Source: Solea solea (Eukaryota > Chordata > Actinopteri > Pleuronectiformes > Soleidae). Taken from it: a stretch of 64,000 bases of DNA. The translations under genes and the position numbers were made by a program. Below, one piece after another: positions 62,121 through 64,000 of this stretch. Within the stretch, counting starts at the first letter, position 1. Each line of letters opens with the position of its first letter. Under the pieces are notes generated by a model. It was given only the letters and a program-made list of their open reading frames with translations. It was not told the DNA's origin and made no database searches. The stretch covers positions 21,433,886-21,497,885 of the forward strand of contig NC_081138.1 in the NCBI RefSeq assembly GCF_958295425.1, given 5' to 3'.

Positions 62121-64000
62121 ACCCCCTGCACAGAAGGACACAGAAGAAGAAGAAGAAGAAGGGGGAATCAGAGGAGGCGGTGGGGGGAGGACTTAGATGT
62201 GAGAGGAGCAGGTGGAGGGAGAGAAGGCTCAGAGTTGGGAGAATGGGGGGGGGAAGGAGCCTGGAGGTGTTCTGCTTCTTAACCTATACCTCCATCCTCC
62301 TCATCACATCACATCTCAAAACTCTCTGGTCCAGTGGCGTTCTGGCTTCTTTTCCTTCATTTTCTTCTTTTCCTCCTCGATTACCTAATCCACCACCCCC
62401 CAAACACACTTTCATCCTATTTTATTACTTAAAGCCCCTTGAGTTTGTCTCTCAGTCTCACTCTCGTTATGTTGCATGCATCTTGACGCTAAAACGCCCC
62501 GCCGCCCTGCTCCCCTCCCCCGGCTGTTCTCTCTCTATCCACCTCTCGCCTTTAGTTGCTGTGCGCCTTGGTATCTCGGGTCTTCCTGTACCCTGTACCT
62601 GTCACTGTGCGTAGCCCTTTGACAAATCACATGAAGGGCAGACTGAGTTTTGTAGGACGAGACAAAGCTTAAACATATGGCTGCCGTGTCCCCAGGTGCT
62701 CTGCTGTGCTGTAGCAGGTCCCTGTGAGTCCTTATATATAACATTAGCTACCTGTCTTTCTACCTGGCTAGCTGCATTTCTGTCTGCCTGTTCCTGGGTG
62801 TTTGTCCATCTAGATATGTCTGATTCTCTCCTGTCTGTCTTAACTGACTTTTTCAATTTTTCAAGGTGCAAAAGGAATTGGTAAAACATTTATACGAAAT
62901 TATAAAAGTAACTGATACATTTTAGATGTTTCCATGCAGGCCGTACATCCATAGCTATGTACTGTACATACATAAACCAGCTTATCTTTAATATTATTAT
63001 GTTTTTGAATTATGCTGTGTTTCTGAACACTGGGTGTGAACAGACAGTGAGCGACATAATATATAAAAACAAAAGTAAATTGTAATTTTTTTTTTGCCAG
63101 ACACAAATAAGTACAGGTGTAGCTCCAAAAATTAGAATATCGTAAAATAAGTTCAATACTTTTATTAGTTTTACTGTAAACTAAATACAGTAATTCTAAT
63201 TTACAAAATGATGGATGCATGTACTGCACTAGACTGACATATACACTATTTATAATGCATTAATAATAATTTATTCAAACCTAGATTTACTGAAAATCCC
63301 CATGAAACACACAATATAGAGCTATTTAACACAGATTTTCACAAAAATATTTCACGGACTTGTTGATTTTACCTCTTTTTTATTTCTTTGATCATACAGT
63401 AACTGTATAGACCGAACCAGAAGCAGTTATATTTTCATATCCAAAGACAACAGAAAGATGTATTCATCATAAAACATTTTTGATTTAGACGATATTATGT
63501 CAGCCCTGAGTTCATTCTGTTTAGTTAAAGTATAGTCAAGTAGTGCGTGACTGAAAATGACTGAACACACACTTGATCAGTTTTAAATATTCTATTTATT
63601 TCCATGATATTAGTAAACATGTGGCTCACATTTAGGCACTCAACCCCCACCGACCATGATGTTTTTGGCAGATACACATCTATATTAACATAATAAACAC
63701 TTGCAGTGAGGATTTTGTGAAATAAAGTCACATTGCAAGGTAATAGAAAGAAAGATGGACACGGGCAGTGTCCTATACAAAGTTTTTGAAGTTCTCTCTC
63801 TTACAAACTTTTTGTGTGTTTGCTGGCATGCAGAATAATTCTGGGCTTTGCCCGTCTCCAGGGCGATGGCCTCTGGGGCGGGCAGAGCCCCATGGGGGAC
63901 AGGTGTCAGGCAGGTGTGTACTGTGTAAGCGTGCATTTGTGCATGAGAGTGTGTGTTTGTTTGTCAGTGAGTAATGGCGCTATCAACTGGCCTCCACGAT

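Larger units (their letters stand above)
52865..64000. other. distal upstream region: microsatellites and candidate conserved elements, no gene seen
   Basis: No convincing coding exon apart from a weak candidate at 58790-58887. Rich in CA/TG/TC/GA tracts (53376-53409, 54.48, 54.74, 56.62, 57214-57244, 57392-57420, 58.72, 61561-61609, 61.76, 61.92, 62.0 kb), ATT (59576-59644) and TA (60983-61013). Between these lie unique blocks with the look of conserved regulatory DNA. Confidence 0.45.

Noticed and set aside
1..64000. CRISPR arrays, prokaryotic operons, rRNA or tRNA genes
   Set aside because: None seen; the window is vertebrate nuclear DNA. A tRNA scan was not possible, so a divergent tRNA-derived SINE could be missed.

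Overview
This is nuclear genomic DNA from a vertebrate, almost certainly a ray-finned (teleost) fish. The evidence is two multi-exon genes with GT-AG introns whose proteins match vertebrate lipin-1 and GREB1, short introns (mostly 80-1500 bp), dense CA/TG/TAA microsatellites, and interspersed repeats of types common in teleost genomes. Nothing prokaryotic or viral was seen.

Layout, left to right. (1) Positions 1 to about 15.3 kb hold lpin1 (lipin-1 phosphatidate phosphatase) on the minus strand. Seventeen coding exons in consistent phase run from the ATG at 12669 to the left edge, which cuts the gene just after the catalytic DIDGT motif and the LGHIL coactivator motif. A 5' non-coding exon and a promoter with a CCAAT box and a fused CRE/CACGTG site lie at 15.09-15.36 kb. 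(2) Between 15.4 and 22 kb lies sequence without a recognisable gene. The exception is one convincing coding exon at 19982-20152 (minus) whose reading frame and phase fit splicing to the first lpin1 coding exon. It may be a distal alternative first exon giving a longer lipin-1 N-terminus. (3) From 21.98 to 42.62 kb lies greb1 on the minus strand. Thirty-three coding exons were resolved in phase, encoding about 1981 residues, followed by a roughly 1.65 kb 3'UTR that carries a hAT-type MITE. (4) From 42.63 to 64 kb is upstream of greb1. It holds a near-consensus estrogen response element 350 bp above the first coding exon, a CpG-richer candidate first exon near 48.9-49.0 kb, a decayed LINE reverse transcriptase, a piggyBac-like MITE with duplicated CCAAT boxes, microsatellites, and several unique blocks that look like conserved non-coding elements. 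No complete gene was found there.

lpin1 and greb1 are also close neighbours in the human genome (2p25, GREB1 then LPIN1 on the same strand), so this is conserved synteny. NTSR2, which lies between them in human, was not found. The two genes are not known to act in one pathway: lipin-1 makes diacylglycerol from phosphatidate and coactivates transcription, while GREB1 is an estrogen-receptor target and cofactor with a glycosyltransferase-like domain. I found no evidence of a novel multi-gene system. The most interesting items are the putative alternative lpin1 N-terminal exon, the CRE/CLEAR-like promoter site, the ERE-like site upstream of greb1, and the Walker A motif of GREB1 that is split by an intron.
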